Shown in pieces: positions 1-8,461 of a DNA stretch of 64,000 nt. The position numbers and the translations under genes were made by a program. The notes under the pieces were generated by a model. It was given only the letters and a program-made list of their open reading frames with translations. It was not told where the DNA came from and did no database searches. This stretch comes from Bryobacteraceae bacterium (GTDB lineage: Bacteria; Acidobacteriota; Terriglobia; Bryobacterales; Bryobacteraceae), in assembly GCA_030041495.1 (NCBI GenBank), contig JASHNT010000135.1, positions 1-64,000 on the forward strand, in the 5' to 3' direction. The stretch's first letter is position 1. The number at the start of each line of letters is the position of its first letter.

Positions 1-336
1 GAGCACGCTCCGCGGCTGCCCAAGCCGGGTCCGGAAGAACCCGGTCCGTTCTCGTTCGGAGACCCGGCTCGCGTCACGCGCATCCTCACGTCGGCCGGCT
101 TTACCGCGCCGACTTTCACGCCGCTCGACATTCAGATGGATCTCGGCGGATCGCTCGAAGAGGCCGCGGCTCAGGCAACCGAGATGGGCCCAGCCAAGCG
201 GGCGTTGACCGATCTGCCGGAGGAGGTGCGCGCGAAAGCGGTCGATTCGGTGAGGCGGGCGATCGAGCCGCACGTCTCGGCCAATGGAGTGAGGCTTGCG
301 GGAGCGGTCTGGTTGGTCGCTGCTCAAAGCAGTTAA
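1..336 (+). CDS. Class I SAM-dependent methyltransferase, C-terminal part (partial)
   Basis: Only the last 111 codons are inside the window; the frame is open from base 1 to the TAA at 334-336. The fragment contains GPFSFGDPARVTRILTSAGF (about residues 15-34), which matches the segment before the last strands in UbiE-like class I methyltransferases. The chain ends GVRLAGAVWLVAAQSS, a typical final beta strand of the Rossmann fold. The SAM-binding motif lies outside the window, so the substrate cannot be inferred. Family assignment is from pattern recognition. Confidence 0.65.
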   Translation, partial: EHAPRLPKPGPEEPGPFSFGDPARVTRILTSAGFTAPTFTPLDIQMDLGGSLEEAAAQATEMGPAKRALTDLPEEVRAKAVDSVRRAIEPHVSANGVRLAGAVWLVAAQSS

Positions 337-423
337 CCGCGAATTCACGCGCATTCAAAGCGCGGAAGCGCCTTAGCTGCGCGCTAGGGCGTTAGCCGGA
401 TGGGTGTTTAAGAACCGGGTTGC

Positions 424-429
424 TATACT
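424..429 (+). promoter_or_regulatory. Extended -10 element (TGcTATACT) for the 436 gene
   Basis: TATACT at 424-429 is preceded by TG at 421-422, an extended -10 arrangement. Only 6 nt separate it from the ATG at 436, so the predicted transcription start falls at or next to the start codon. There is no Shine-Dalgarno sequence. This predicts a leaderless mRNA. Confidence 0.45.
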
Positions 430-435
430 GCCGCC

Positions 436-888
436 ATGAAGAAACTGTTCGCCGCCGCGATTGTTCTGGCCGCTTCCGCGTTTGGCGCTCCAAATCTGAC
501 CGGCGATTGGAAGTTGAACCTGCAAAAGAGCCAGTACGGGCCGATTCCTACGCCCGTTGAAGTGATGCGCAAGATCAAGCTTGACGGCGTCAACCTGTCG
601 ATGCACACCGAGCAAAAGACAGTTCAGCGCGATAGCTCTTCCGATCTGAAATACACTACCGACGGCAAGGAATGCATCAACAAGGTCACCAACGGCGACG
701 CGAAAGGCACGGCGCGCTGGGAAGGCGACACGTTGATTATCGAAAGCTCGCAGATGAATGGCCCGCAGGAGTTGAAGTCGCGCGAGGTATGGAATCTCTC
801 CTCCGATGGAAAGACCCTGACCATCCAGACGCATCTGACCCTGCCGCAGGGCGGAGTCGACGTGAAGCAGGTGTTCGACCGCCAATAG
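436..888 (+). CDS. Small secreted protein of unknown function (lipocalin-like)
   Basis: The protein has 150 residues. Residues 1-18 (MKKLFAAAIVLAASAFGA) form a clear Sec signal peptide. The mature part opens with LTGDWKLNLQKSQYG and continues with alternating strands such as GTARWEGDTLIIES and DGKTLTIQTHLTL, the pattern of a small beta-barrel or lipocalin-like domain that is common in Acidobacteriota secretomes. I do not recognise a catalytic motif. The ATG at 436 directly starts the signal peptide and sits just behind an extended -10 element. It is monocistronic; the next gene is convergent. Confidence 0.75.
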   Translation: MKKLFAAAIVLAASAFGAPNLTGDWKLNLQKSQYGPIPTPVEVMRKIKLDGVNLSMHTEQKTVQRDSSSDLKYTTDGKECINKVTNGDAKGTARWEGDTLIIESSQMNGPQELKSREVWNLSSDGKTLTIQTHLTLPQGGVDVKQVFDRQ

Positions 889-901
889 GCGCTCCTGCGC
901 A

Positions 902-1660
902 CTAGTTCGGGTCCGGCATCTCTAGGTGGTCGATGACCACGACGTCCATCGGCTCTTTCCTCGGCTCCAGCTTCAGCCCCAGGTCGCGTTTGACGGCAGT
1001 GGCAACGTCGCCATCGGGACTGGGAGCGCGGTTGCCGGTGGGGCCTATCGACGAAAAAGATAACGAGAACCGGTAGCGGCCCTGCAAGCCGGTATCATCG
1101 ATTACCGGAAGGGGCTGAAAGGGGCGGCCCAGATAGCGGGCGAGTTCCGGCATGGTCCAGCCTTTTGCGCTGAGCGGGACGTGCTCACCGTCGACGGTGA
1201 TGTCCAGGCCGGGTGAGTCCGGATCGGAATCCCGAACCAACTTGAGTTTGGGAGCGCGTTTGCCGAGCACGAGGGCGTACATTTGGACTGTGCGCGTTTC
1301 GTGATGGACGGCCATCTTGAATCGGTCCGCGAAGAGTTTCTGGACCATCACGCGGCATTGATCTTGGTTCACCGGAGACGGGCTTTTCGCCTCGATATCG
1401 TAAATCGAATTGAGTTCACTGGCGAACTTATCAGCCGCGGCAAACTGATAATACCGAATGTTGTAAGCCCACTCGATGGCGACCCCGAGGTACATGCCTG
1501 TCGACAGGAAGCGGCCATTACTGCAGCGGATCGGCTGGCTATGGAGTTGTTCGAGCGGAAGCGTGTTCCGCTTGATCGAAGCAACGTCGAAGGCGGGTTG
1601 GGCGAATCCCGTGCCGGCAGAAGCGATAGCGGCCCAAGAGAGTAAGGCCACGATGCGCAT
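902..1660 (-). CDS. TIGR03435 family secreted protein
   Basis: From the ATG at 1660 the protein has 252 residues, beginning with signal peptide MRIVALLSWAAIASAGTGFAQ. The mature N terminus PAFDVASIKRN is the hallmark of the TIGR03435 family, a soil-associated expansion in Acidobacteria. Other family landmarks are the MVQKLFADRFKMAVHHETR block, the AKGWTMPELARYLGR block and the C-terminal PMDVVVIDHLEMPDPN. Molecular function is unknown for the family. A longer frame to a TTG at 1720 exists, but it would place 20 polar residues before the signal peptide, so 1660 is preferred. The gene is divergent from the small gene at 1762. Confidence 0.88.
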   Translation of the reverse strand: MRIVALLSWAAIASAGTGFAQPAFDVASIKRNTLPLEQLHSQPIRCSNGRFLSTGMYLGVAIEWAYNIRYYQFAAADKFASELNSIYDIEAKSPSPVNQDQCRVMVQKLFADRFKMAVHHETRTVQMYALVLGKRAPKLKLVRDSDPDSPGLDITVDGEHVPLSAKGWTMPELARYLGRPFQPLPVIDDTGLQGRYRFSLSFSSIGPTGNRAPSPDGDVATAVKRDLGLKLEPRKEPMDVVVIDHLEMPDPN

Positions 1661-1713
1661 GCAAATGTGACGAAAACCCGCGCTGGAGCGTGCAGAATGA
1701 ACCCGGAGGGGGC

Positions 1714-1741
1714 TTGACAACTCTAGGGCGCTCTTTAGAAT
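1714..1741 (+). promoter_or_regulatory. Sigma-70-type promoter TTGACA-N16-TAGAAT
   Basis: A perfect -35 hexamer TTGACA is at 1714-1719 and TAGAAT is at 1736-1741, with a 16-nt spacer. The expected start of transcription is near 1748, about 14 nt before the ATG at 1762. It is the best promoter match I found in the window and supports the tiny downstream gene being real. Confidence 0.6.
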
Positions 1742-1761
1742 AGAGGGTATTCTAGCTTCCT

Positions 1762-1926
1762 ATGCCGCTCTGTGAACACAAGCGCACGGAATTCCTAATG
1801 CGACGAGACGGAGTCGATTATCTCCGGTGCGTTGACTGCGATCAGGTCTTCGAAGCCGAGGACCTGGAGCAAGTCTCCGCTTACGACGACGCCGAGGAAG
1901 AGCCGCAGCGCAGGAAAGCCTCCTGA
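1762..1926 (+). CDS. 54-residue zinc-ribbon-like small protein
   Basis: This short frame (ATG 1762, TGA 1924-1926) encodes 54 residues. It opens MPLCEHKRTEF and contains LRCVDCDQVFEAEDLE: Cys4 with His6, and Cys23-x-x-Cys26, a spacing compatible with a small zinc ribbon. The tail is acidic and then basic (DDAEEEPQRRKAS). A strong promoter-like pair lies directly upstream. The last 46 bases overlap the 3' end of the convergent PHP gene. Function is unknown; small rubredoxin-like or regulatory proteins are possible. Confidence 0.6.
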   Translation: MPLCEHKRTEFLMRRDGVDYLRCVDCDQVFEAEDLEQVSAYDDAEEEPQRRKAS

Positions 1927-2765
1927 GACCGCACCCGAGAAGGCACGCGATTCAGCTTGTATCCCCAAGCGTGAGCGAAGTATGTCTCGCGCAGAAGATT
2001 GCCCAGCGTGATGATGGGGACGGCGGCCAGCAGCGGCGATAGCGCCAGGGTCCAGAGATGCTCGCGCATCATGGACGTGCCAATGTGCGCGATGGCGCGA
2101 GTGAGTTTCCAATAGTCGCCGGATTCGCCGCCCACCACGCCCGCGCCGCGTTTCAAGCCTTCGAGATACTCGGCGGGGGTGGTCGCGGAAGCGACTTCCG
2201 TAAAGGTCCGGCCCAGGCAGTCGAGCGTGTGCGCGTCACTGCCGCCGACCTCAGCCTTTCCGGCACGGCGAGCCATCTTCTCCGCGTAGCGGTTTGCAGC
2301 CGCGAGCATCTGTCCATTGCGCGTCTCGACGGCGGGAAAGACGGCGGTGAACTCCTCGAAGTCCGCCTGGGTGCGCGCGCCGGTGAGCCCGGAAAAGGCG
2401 TGATTCACGCTGAATAGGAGCCTACGCTGCTGGAGATACGCGAGCAGCGAGGGGAAATCCTCGCTGCGCCGCTGCAGCTCGATGTGATCGCGCTCGCCGA
2501 TTCCGTAGACGCCGACGTGCAACTCCGTCCCGCTGGAAGTGCGGCAGCTCACCTCTTCGCTCAGGAAGAAGTCGGGGTAGCGCCGCAGACGCTCGACGGC
2601 GTCGATGGAATCGTGGTCGGTGACGGTGACCAGTTGCATGCCGCGGCGCTTGAGGGTCTCGTAGACTTCCTCGGGATCGCTATAGCATTCGCGGCAAACG
2701 CGATTGAGCACGGGTACAGTGCACATGCCGGAGTGGATCGTATGGACGTGGAGATCGCACTTCAT
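1881..2765 (-). CDS. PHP domain metal-dependent phosphoesterase
   Basis: The protein has 294 residues. The N terminus MKCDLHVHT gives the first metal motif HxH at residues 6-8. Further PHP landmarks are TVTDHDS (around residue 48), VNHAFSG and the GGSDAHT motif near residue 176. PHP proteins are metal-dependent phosphatases or phosphoesterases; the substrate cannot be told. The segment from about residue 235 (LWTLALSPLLAAVPIITLGNLL) is hydrophobic and might touch the membrane. TATAAG (complement of 2771-2776) is only 5 nt before the ATG. The 3' end overlaps the small gene on the other strand. Confidence 0.85.
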   Translation of the reverse strand: MKCDLHVHTIHSGMCTVPVLNRVCRECYSDPEEVYETLKRRGMQLVTVTDHDSIDAVERLRRYPDFFLSEEVSCRTSSGTELHVGVYGIGERDHIELQRRSEDFPSLLAYLQQRRLLFSVNHAFSGLTGARTQADFEEFTAVFPAVETRNGQMLAAANRYAEKMARRAGKAEVGGSDAHTLDCLGRTFTEVASATTPAEYLEGLKRGAGVVGGESGDYWKLTRAIAHIGTSMMREHLWTLALSPLLAAVPIITLGNLLRETYFAHAWGYKLNRVPSRVRSQEAFLRCGSSSASS

Positions 2766-2849
2766 GCCCTCTTATAGCGCGCGGGTGGTTACAATCCGGC
2801 TGCAGAGACAAAAAACATTCGTTACAAGGTATGTTTTTGAGGCCGCGAC

Positions 2850-4556
2850 TTAACCCGGGTGAACGGAGCGGAACGCCGCTGCGCCTTCGCGGCCCAGATA
2901 TTTCTCGAGAACCGGCAGTGCGAGCCGCACCAGGTCGACCACCACTAACCCATCGACCACCCCGGAAAATGCCCGGTCGACGTTGAACGCAAGAACACTA
3001 CCGCCGAGCTGGAGGTACTGGCGCAGCAGCACCGGGACACCCTTGCCGTCGGCTTCGAGCTCGGCCACGACGTCGGAGAGCTCCTCCAGGTTTTTGAGCA
3101 GCGGAGCCAGCAGTGCGACGCCGCGCCCGCACGCCCGTTTGGCGCGGAACTGGCGGCGCGGAGAAACTTCGCCGGCCAGCTCCCCGCGCCGCGCTTTCAG
3201 GTACGAAACGATCAGTGCGCGCGAGGCCTCGCTATAATCGCGGCTGATGCTGACGGGACCGAACAGCAGACGGTAGCGCGGATGCCGCGCGACCCAGCGC
3301 CCGATGCCCTTCCACAATAGCAGCAGAGCCTGGTAGCTTTTCTGATGCTCCGGTCGAACGAAGCTCCGGCCCAACTCGATGGCCGGATGGAGGCGCTTCA
3401 GCACGGAAGGTCGAAACCGGAACAGCGTGCTGGTGTAGAGATCCGAAGGTGTGACGACGGTATCAGTTCCCTTCAAGCGGTACGCGCCCGAGATTTCCGC
3501 TGTCTCCTTATGCGCTACCCACAAGTGCAAATAGTGAGGGTCGAAGCGGTCGAGATCGAGCGAACGGCCCGTGCCTTCGCCAACCTTGCGAAAAGCGACC
3601 TCGCGCAGGCGCCCAATCTCGCGCAGCGTACTGGGAATGCTCGCAGCGTCAGCGATCGAGACGCGGTAATCGCCGCTTTCAAGCAGGATGTTCGACGAGT
3701 CCAGCCGCGCGGCTTCTTCGCGCAACAGGCGCGGATCGGCCGCGGCAGCAACCTTGGGCGGCGGAGGTTGGATGTGGAACAGCGGTTGGATGTGAAATAA
3801 AGGAGCCCCGGATGCGCCGGAACGCGACTGCAGCACGTAAGTACGTTGGCGCAGATAGTCCATGGCCTCGCGGTCGGTCTTGAATCGGTCGAGCGCTTCG
3901 GCTTTGACCGGACCTCCCACGGCCACGCGGATGGTGCGGCCGCGTTTGTTCAGCAGCTCCTGCGGCAGCAGCGCGGTTCGCAAGCGGGGATCGACCAGGC
4001 CCGCCAGATGAAAAGCTGGGCTGTTGACGCCATGGAAGAACACCGGCACGGCGCTCGATCCGGTGAGGCGGATCAAGCGGGCGATGCGCTCATTCCATTG
4101 CGGCTCCGCGATTTCCAGCGTCGGCAGTTTCAGCGCGGCCACTTCGCCCGAGGGAAAAGTCACCAGCAGGCCGCCCTGACGCAGCCATTCCAGGCTCCGG
4201 CGCATGCCGCGCCAGTTGAATGCCGCAGCGTTGCCGAAGGGATCCACGGGAATGAGGTAGGGCTCGATGCCCGGCACGCTGGCCAGCATCGAATTGCCCA
4301 GGAACTTTACATCCGGGCGCACGCCGGCCAGCAGCGCGCCCAAGGTGGCGCCTTCCAGCAGGCCGAAGGGATGATTCGCGACCAACACCACCGGTCCAGT
4401 GCGCGGGATGCGCGCGACGGCTTCCAGAGGGCAATCCCAACCGACGCCCAGTTCTTCCAGGAAGCGCGAAAACAGAGCGGGGCCGGACGGCACCGCTTGG
4501 TTCCATTTATCGAGCGCCTTATGGAGCGCTATTTGGACGACGGAGGGCTGCGGCAT
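2850..4556 (-). CDS. Two-domain acyltransferase: PlsC-like N domain plus GNAT/hemolysin-like C domain (OlsF-type)
   Basis: The protein has 568 residues. The N-terminal half is a lysophospholipid-acyltransferase domain with NHPFGLLEG at 61-69 (the NHx4D-class block, here with E) and a later FPSGEVAAL block. A Pro/Ala-rich linker near residues 250-275 contains a six-residue tandem duplication (PLFHIQ twice). The C-terminal half resembles the hemolysin-type GNAT acyl-ACP N-acyltransferases, with ELGRSFVRPEHQ and LLFGPVSISRDYS. This domain order is that of OlsF, which makes ornithine lipids by N- then O-acylation (established for Serratia). Whether this enzyme uses ornithine is inference. It is divergent from yvcK. 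Confidence 0.75.
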   Translation of the reverse strand: MPQPSVVQIALHKALDKWNQAVPSGPALFSRFLEELGVGWDCPLEAVARIPRTGPVVLVANHPFGLLEGATLGALLAGVRPDVKFLGNSMLASVPGIEPYLIPVDPFGNAAAFNWRGMRRSLEWLRQGGLLVTFPSGEVAALKLPTLEIAEPQWNERIARLIRLTGSSAVPVFFHGVNSPAFHLAGLVDPRLRTALLPQELLNKRGRTIRVAVGGPVKAEALDRFKTDREAMDYLRQRTYVLQSRSGASGAPLFHIQPLFHIQPPPPKVAAAADPRLLREEAARLDSSNILLESGDYRVSIADAASIPSTLREIGRLREVAFRKVGEGTGRSLDLDRFDPHYLHLWVAHKETAEISGAYRLKGTDTVVTPSDLYTSTLFRFRPSVLKRLHPAIELGRSFVRPEHQKSYQALLLLWKGIGRWVARHPRYRLLFGPVSISRDYSEASRALIVSYLKARRGELAGEVSPRRQFRAKRACGRGVALLAPLLKNLEELSDVVAELEADGKGVPVLLRQYLQLGGSVLAFNVDRAFSGVVDGLVVVDLVRLALPVLEKYLGREGAAAFRSVHPG

Positions 4557-4691
4557 ACACTTCTTGGCTTCGAGAATACGGGGTGCGAGTTACGATTCCA
4601 TGCCGAAGGAAAGAACGTCCGATGACGAAGATGTTTTGGGGATCTCGATTGGGCTTGGCGCGCGAGCGCCTCCGTGCGATCCTCAATAGAG

Positions 4692-5726
4692 ATGCCGGAT
4701 CCGACTTTTTCGCCGCTACGAATCGTCTCTTTGGGCGGCGGCAACGGCCTGTCCGCTCTGTTGCGGGGATTGAAGCGCTACGCCACCGCCGGAGAGGGCG
4801 CGGTGGACATAACCGCCGTGGTAACCGTCACCGACGACGGCGGAAGCTCCGGGCGCCTGCGTCGCGAGTTCGATGTATTGCCTCCCGGCGACATCCGCAA
4901 TTGCATGTCCGCGCTCTCGGCGGACGAGGCACTGCTGGCGCGGCTGTTTCAATACCGCTTCAAGAGCGGAAGAGGACTGCGCGGCCACAGCTTCGGCAAC
5001 CTGTTCCTGACCGTGATGACAGACCTGACCGGAGATTTCGCGCAAGCAGTTAAGTTGAGCTCGGAGGTGCTGGCGGTCTCGGGGCGCATCTATCCGTCGA
5101 CCGGTGCGAATGTGGAACTGGAGGCGACGCTGGACGATGGACGCAAGATATCCGGAGAGTCGCGTATCAGCCGGAGCACGGTACCGATTCGGAAGATTGA
5201 GTTACGTCCGCGGCGGGTCAAGCCATTGCCAGAGACACTGGACGCGATCGCCGCCGCGGACCTGATCACGCTGGGTCCCGGATCGCTTTTCACCAGCATC
5301 ATTCCCAATCTTCTGGTCAGCGGAATTCCGGAAGCGATCGCGGCTTCGCGAGCCTATAAGGCATTTTTCGTGAATCTCATGACCCAGCCGGGTGAGACCA
5401 CGCGCTACCGGGCGTCGGATCATCTCGCCGCGCTGCTCCGGCATGGTGGGCGATCGCGCAGGCGGCTGGTGGACGCCTGCGTCGTGAACACCCGGCCGTT
5501 TTCCGAGACCGTTCTGAAGCGTTACCGCGAGCAGACGGCGCAACCGGTCGAGACAGATGTTCCGGCGCTGGAGCGGATGGGCGTGGAAGTGGTTGCCGCG
5601 GACCTTCTACGCACGAACGACCGTGCGGCGCTGGGGAAGATCTGGCACGACTCGTCATCGGCCGCGGCGGTGGCTGTCGAGCTGGCGCGAAAAGGAAGGC
5701 GCATCCGCCGGAGGCCGGCTTCATGA
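4692..5726 (+). CDS. yvcK: YvcK/GlmR-type gluconeogenesis factor (UDP-sugar binding)
   Basis: From the ATG at 4692 the protein has 344 residues; a GTG at 4674 would add six. It shows the family nucleotide-binding motif SLGGGNGLSALLRGLK (residues 13-28), VTVTDDGGSSGRLRREF, LPPGDIRNC, RGHSFGNLFL and ITLGPGSLFTSIIPNL. In Bacillus the homologue GlmR binds UDP-GlcNAc and tunes entry of carbon into cell-wall precursors. The stop codon overlaps the start of glmU (ATGA at 5723-5726), so the two are probably translationally coupled. The C terminus is Arg-rich. Confidence 0.92.
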   Translation: MPDPTFSPLRIVSLGGGNGLSALLRGLKRYATAGEGAVDITAVVTVTDDGGSSGRLRREFDVLPPGDIRNCMSALSADEALLARLFQYRFKSGRGLRGHSFGNLFLTVMTDLTGDFAQAVKLSSEVLAVSGRIYPSTGANVELEATLDDGRKISGESRISRSTVPIRKIELRPRRVKPLPETLDAIAAADLITLGPGSLFTSIIPNLLVSGIPEAIAASRAYKAFFVNLMTQPGETTRYRASDHLAALLRHGGRSRRRLVDACVVNTRPFSETVLKRYREQTAQPVETDVPALERMGVEVVAADLLRTNDRAALGKIWHDSSSAAAVAVELARKGRRIRRRPAS

Positions 5727-7129
5727 GCGTTTCCATTGCCATTCTTGCGGCGGGCCTGGGTACGCGCATGCGTTCCAAGCGGGCCAAGGTGCTGCATCGC
5801 GCCGGCGGGCTGGCGCTCGTCGAGCACGTGGTGCGCGCGGCCCGCTCCCTTACGCCTCCGGAGAGAATCGTGATTGTGACCGGCCATCAGGCCGAAGATG
5901 TCGAGGCATTGCTTCGGCCCTCCGGCGTCGCATTCGTGCGGCAGGGCCCTCCCAAAGGCACCGGCCACGCGCTGGCTTGCTGCCGCGAGAAACTAGCGCA
6001 CGTTCCGGGATTGCTGATGGTGCTGTACGGCGACACGCCGCTTCTGTCCGCGGCGACGCTGGAAAAATTGCGCGAGGCGCAACAGCGGCCCTCCGCGGAG
6101 CAGTCTTCGCCGGCTGCGACGCTAATCACCACCGCTCTCGACGATCCCTCCGGCTACGGCCGCGTGCTGGTGGATGCGCACGGTAACGTCGAGGCGATTG
6201 TCGAGCACAAGGATTGCACGGCAGAGCAGCGCCAGACTCGAGTGATTAATTCCGGGATCTATTGCTTCCAGGCGGATCTTTTGTGGAGGCATTTGAGCGA
6301 GGTTCAACCCAATCCGGCAAGCGGTGAATACTACCTTACAGATATGGCTGCGATTCTGCGCGGTCATGGCCACAGCGTGCGTGCGCTGCATGTCGAAGAC
6401 CCCTCCGAGCTGCTGGGAATCAACACGCGGATCGAGCTGGCCGAAGCCGATCGTATCCTGCGGGAGCGGAAAGCCCGCGAGCTGATGCTCGCCGGAGTGA
6501 CCATCGAAGGGCCGGAAACCGTGACGATCGACGCCAGTGTCGCCGTTGGACAAGACACCGTGATTGAGCCGTTCGTGCGATTGCTGGGACACACGCACAT
6601 CGGCGAGGATTGCCATATCGGTGCGGGCGCGATTGTGGAATCGTCGGTGATCGAAGACGGTGCCATGCTGCAACCATACACGGTGATCGCGAATTCGCGC
6701 GTGGGAAAAGGCGCGAGTGTGGGACCATTCGCTCGCCTGCGCCCGAACGCGCATTTAGAGGCGGGTGCGCGTGTCGGGAACTTTGTCGAACTGAAAAATA
6801 CCCGGCTGGGCGCGGGAGCCAAGGCTCAGCACCTGTCTTACCTAGGCGACACCCAAATCGGAGCGGGTAGCAACATTGGCGCAGGAACGATCACCTGCAA
6901 CTACGACGGCGAAAAGAAGCACGAAACCAGGATCGGCGAAGGCGCGTTCATCGGTAGCAATTCCACTCTGGTCGCGCCGTTAGATATTGGCGCCGAGAGC
7001 TACGTCGGAGCGGGAAGCGTCATTACGGAAGAGGTGCCGAAGGGCGCGCTGGCGTTGGGGCGCGGACGCCAGGTAAACAAGGCGGGCTGGGTGGAGAAGC
7101 GCCGCAAGAAATCCTCCGCGACGCCGTAG
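5723..7129 (+). CDS. glmU: Bifunctional UDP-GlcNAc pyrophosphorylase / glucosamine-1-phosphate acetyltransferase
   Basis: The protein has 468 residues, close to the usual 456. The N-terminal uridyltransferase shows LAAGLGTRMRSKRAKVLH (residues 8-25), the QGPPKGTGHAL block and YGDTPLL. After a helix near residue 235 a left-handed beta-helix begins, with hexapeptide repeats such as IGEDCHIGAGAIVESS, and the acetyltransferase active-site region GNFVELKNTRLG and NYDGEKKHET. It makes UDP-GlcNAc in two steps for peptidoglycan and lipid A. It overlaps yvcK by 4 nt. Confidence 0.96.
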   Translation: MSVSIAILAAGLGTRMRSKRAKVLHRAGGLALVEHVVRAARSLTPPERIVIVTGHQAEDVEALLRPSGVAFVRQGPPKGTGHALACCREKLAHVPGLLMVLYGDTPLLSAATLEKLREAQQRPSAEQSSPAATLITTALDDPSGYGRVLVDAHGNVEAIVEHKDCTAEQRQTRVINSGIYCFQADLLWRHLSEVQPNPASGEYYLTDMAAILRGHGHSVRALHVEDPSELLGINTRIELAEADRILRERKARELMLAGVTIEGPETVTIDASVAVGQDTVIEPFVRLLGHTHIGEDCHIGAGAIVESSVIEDGAMLQPYTVIANSRVGKGASVGPFARLRPNAHLEAGARVGNFVELKNTRLGAGAKAQHLSYLGDTQIGAGSNIGAGTITCNYDGEKKHETRIGEGAFIGSNSTLVAPLDIGAESYVGAGSVITEEVPKGALALGRGRQVNKAGWVEKRRKKSSATP

Positions 7130-7154
7130 GTTCGCAAACTGCGTCGAGTCAATT

Positions 7155-7613
7155 ATGGGATCCCCAGCTCCACAAACGGCTCCGACTCTGCCTTCCTCCG
7201 ATGACCGCGAGGTTTATGCGATTTTTCGCGGACAGATCGTTGCAGAAGACCAGCTCGTCAACCACAGAATGACGTGGCTGATCCTGGTCCAAACCTTCCT
7301 TCTGGTGATCCTGGCGGCTGTCGTGTCTTCGTCGGCGGCAATGCAGCACATCCGCAACATATGGGTGTTTAAGTGGGCGATGTGCGCGGCCGGAGTTATT
7401 ACGGCGATAACGGTGTGGGCAGGGATCCGTGCGGCGGACCGCGAAATTCACGATTTAAAGCAGCAATACGAGGATATCTACGGCGGGGCAGTGCCGGCGA
7501 ATCTCCCGCCCATCGTGGGGCACGGCAGGAATCACAAGCTGGGCAGGATTCCCTTCATCCTTCCGTTTTTCTGCGTGCTGTTGTGGCTGGTCCTGGGATT
7601 CATTGTCCGCTAG
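7155..7613 (+). CDS. Small inner-membrane protein of unknown function
   Basis: The protein has 152 residues. A soluble N terminus (residues 1-40) with DREVYAIFRGQIVAEDQLVNHR is followed by three predicted membrane segments: WLILVQTFLLVILAAVVSS, WAMCAAGVITAITVWAGI and FILPFFCVLLWLVLGFIV at the very C terminus. Between the second and third segments is a charged loop with a short helical piece (DREIHDLKQQYEDIYGG). I do not recognise a family. It lies 25 nt after glmU and could be read from the same transcript. The next gene is convergent. Confidence 0.65.
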   Translation: MGSPAPQTAPTLPSSDDREVYAIFRGQIVAEDQLVNHRMTWLILVQTFLLVILAAVVSSSAAMQHIRNIWVFKWAMCAAGVITAITVWAGIRAADREIHDLKQQYEDIYGGAVPANLPPIVGHGRNHKLGRIPFILPFFCVLLWLVLGFIVR

Positions 7614-7636
7614 ATGGCGGGCACTCGTATACCTCG

Positions 7637-8413
7637 TTACTGATTCACGCCGGAGGCGAGAAAACCTCCATCTACCACGATGCACTGGCCGGTGATGAAG
7701 CTCGCGCCGTCGGAGGCGAGTAGAATTGCCGCTCCGGTCAGTTCCGACGTCTGTCCGAAGCGAGCCATGGGAATGCGCATCAGCAACTCCTTGCCGCGTT
7801 CCGTCCCTTCCAGCAGCGCGGCGTTAATGTCGGTCTTGAAAACCCCCGGCGCGATCGCGTTGACGCAAATGCCGCGCTGTGCCCACTCCACCGCGAGGCT
7901 GCGCGTAAGCGAGAGCACAGCTCCTTTGGACGCGGCATAGGCGGCAACTTCCGTCAGCGCCACAAATGAATTCAGCGATGCGAGATTAATGATGCGGCCG
8001 TGGCCGCTGGACGCGAGAGGCTCGTAGAAACTCTGGCAGGCGCGCAGCATGCCGGTCACGTTCGCATCCATCAGCGCGTTCCATTCGGCTTCCGCGATCT
8101 GGATAGTGGGTTTGCGGTAAATCTGACCAGCGGCATTGAGCAGAATATCCACTCGCCCGAATTTCCCGAGCACCGCATCGCGCAGCCGGTCGATGGATTC
8201 GCGGCTGGATACGTCGCAAGGATGGGCAAGGGATTCGACGCCCTGCTGCTCGATTTCGGCGGCAGCATCTTCCACCAGGGCGGCCCGGCGGCCGGTGGGC
8301 ACCACTGACGCGCCCGCGGACGCCAGTCCCCGGGCCAGCACACGGCCGATGCCGGAGGTCGCACCAACCACCACGGCAACGCGGCCGGAAAGGTCGAACA
8401 GCGGCGGCCCCAT
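7637..8413 (-). CDS. Short-chain dehydrogenase/reductase (SDR)
   Basis: The protein has 258 residues, a classical SDR length. Motifs are the cofactor loop VVVGATSGIGRVLARGL (residues 14-30, GxxxGxG type), NAAGQ around residue 92, the catalytic serine in INLASLNS, the YAASK motif, and the IAPGVFKTDI block after it. An arginine in the loop after strand 2 (PTGRRAAL) suggests NADP(H). The closest functional groups are gluconate 5-dehydrogenase-like and 3-oxoacyl reductase-like enzymes, but the substrate cannot be decided from sequence. Confidence 0.88.
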   Translation of the reverse strand: MGPPLFDLSGRVAVVVGATSGIGRVLARGLASAGASVVPTGRRAALVEDAAAEIEQQGVESLAHPCDVSSRESIDRLRDAVLGKFGRVDILLNAAGQIYRKPTIQIAEAEWNALMDANVTGMLRACQSFYEPLASSGHGRIINLASLNSFVALTEVAAYAASKGAVLSLTRSLAVEWAQRGICVNAIAPGVFKTDINAALLEGTERGKELLMRIPMARFGQTSELTGAAILLASDGASFITGQCIVVDGGFLASGVNQ

Positions 8414-8461
8414 AACCTTTAGCTTCCTCCCCTAAGCGTGTGCTCCACCTAACGGCTGGCT

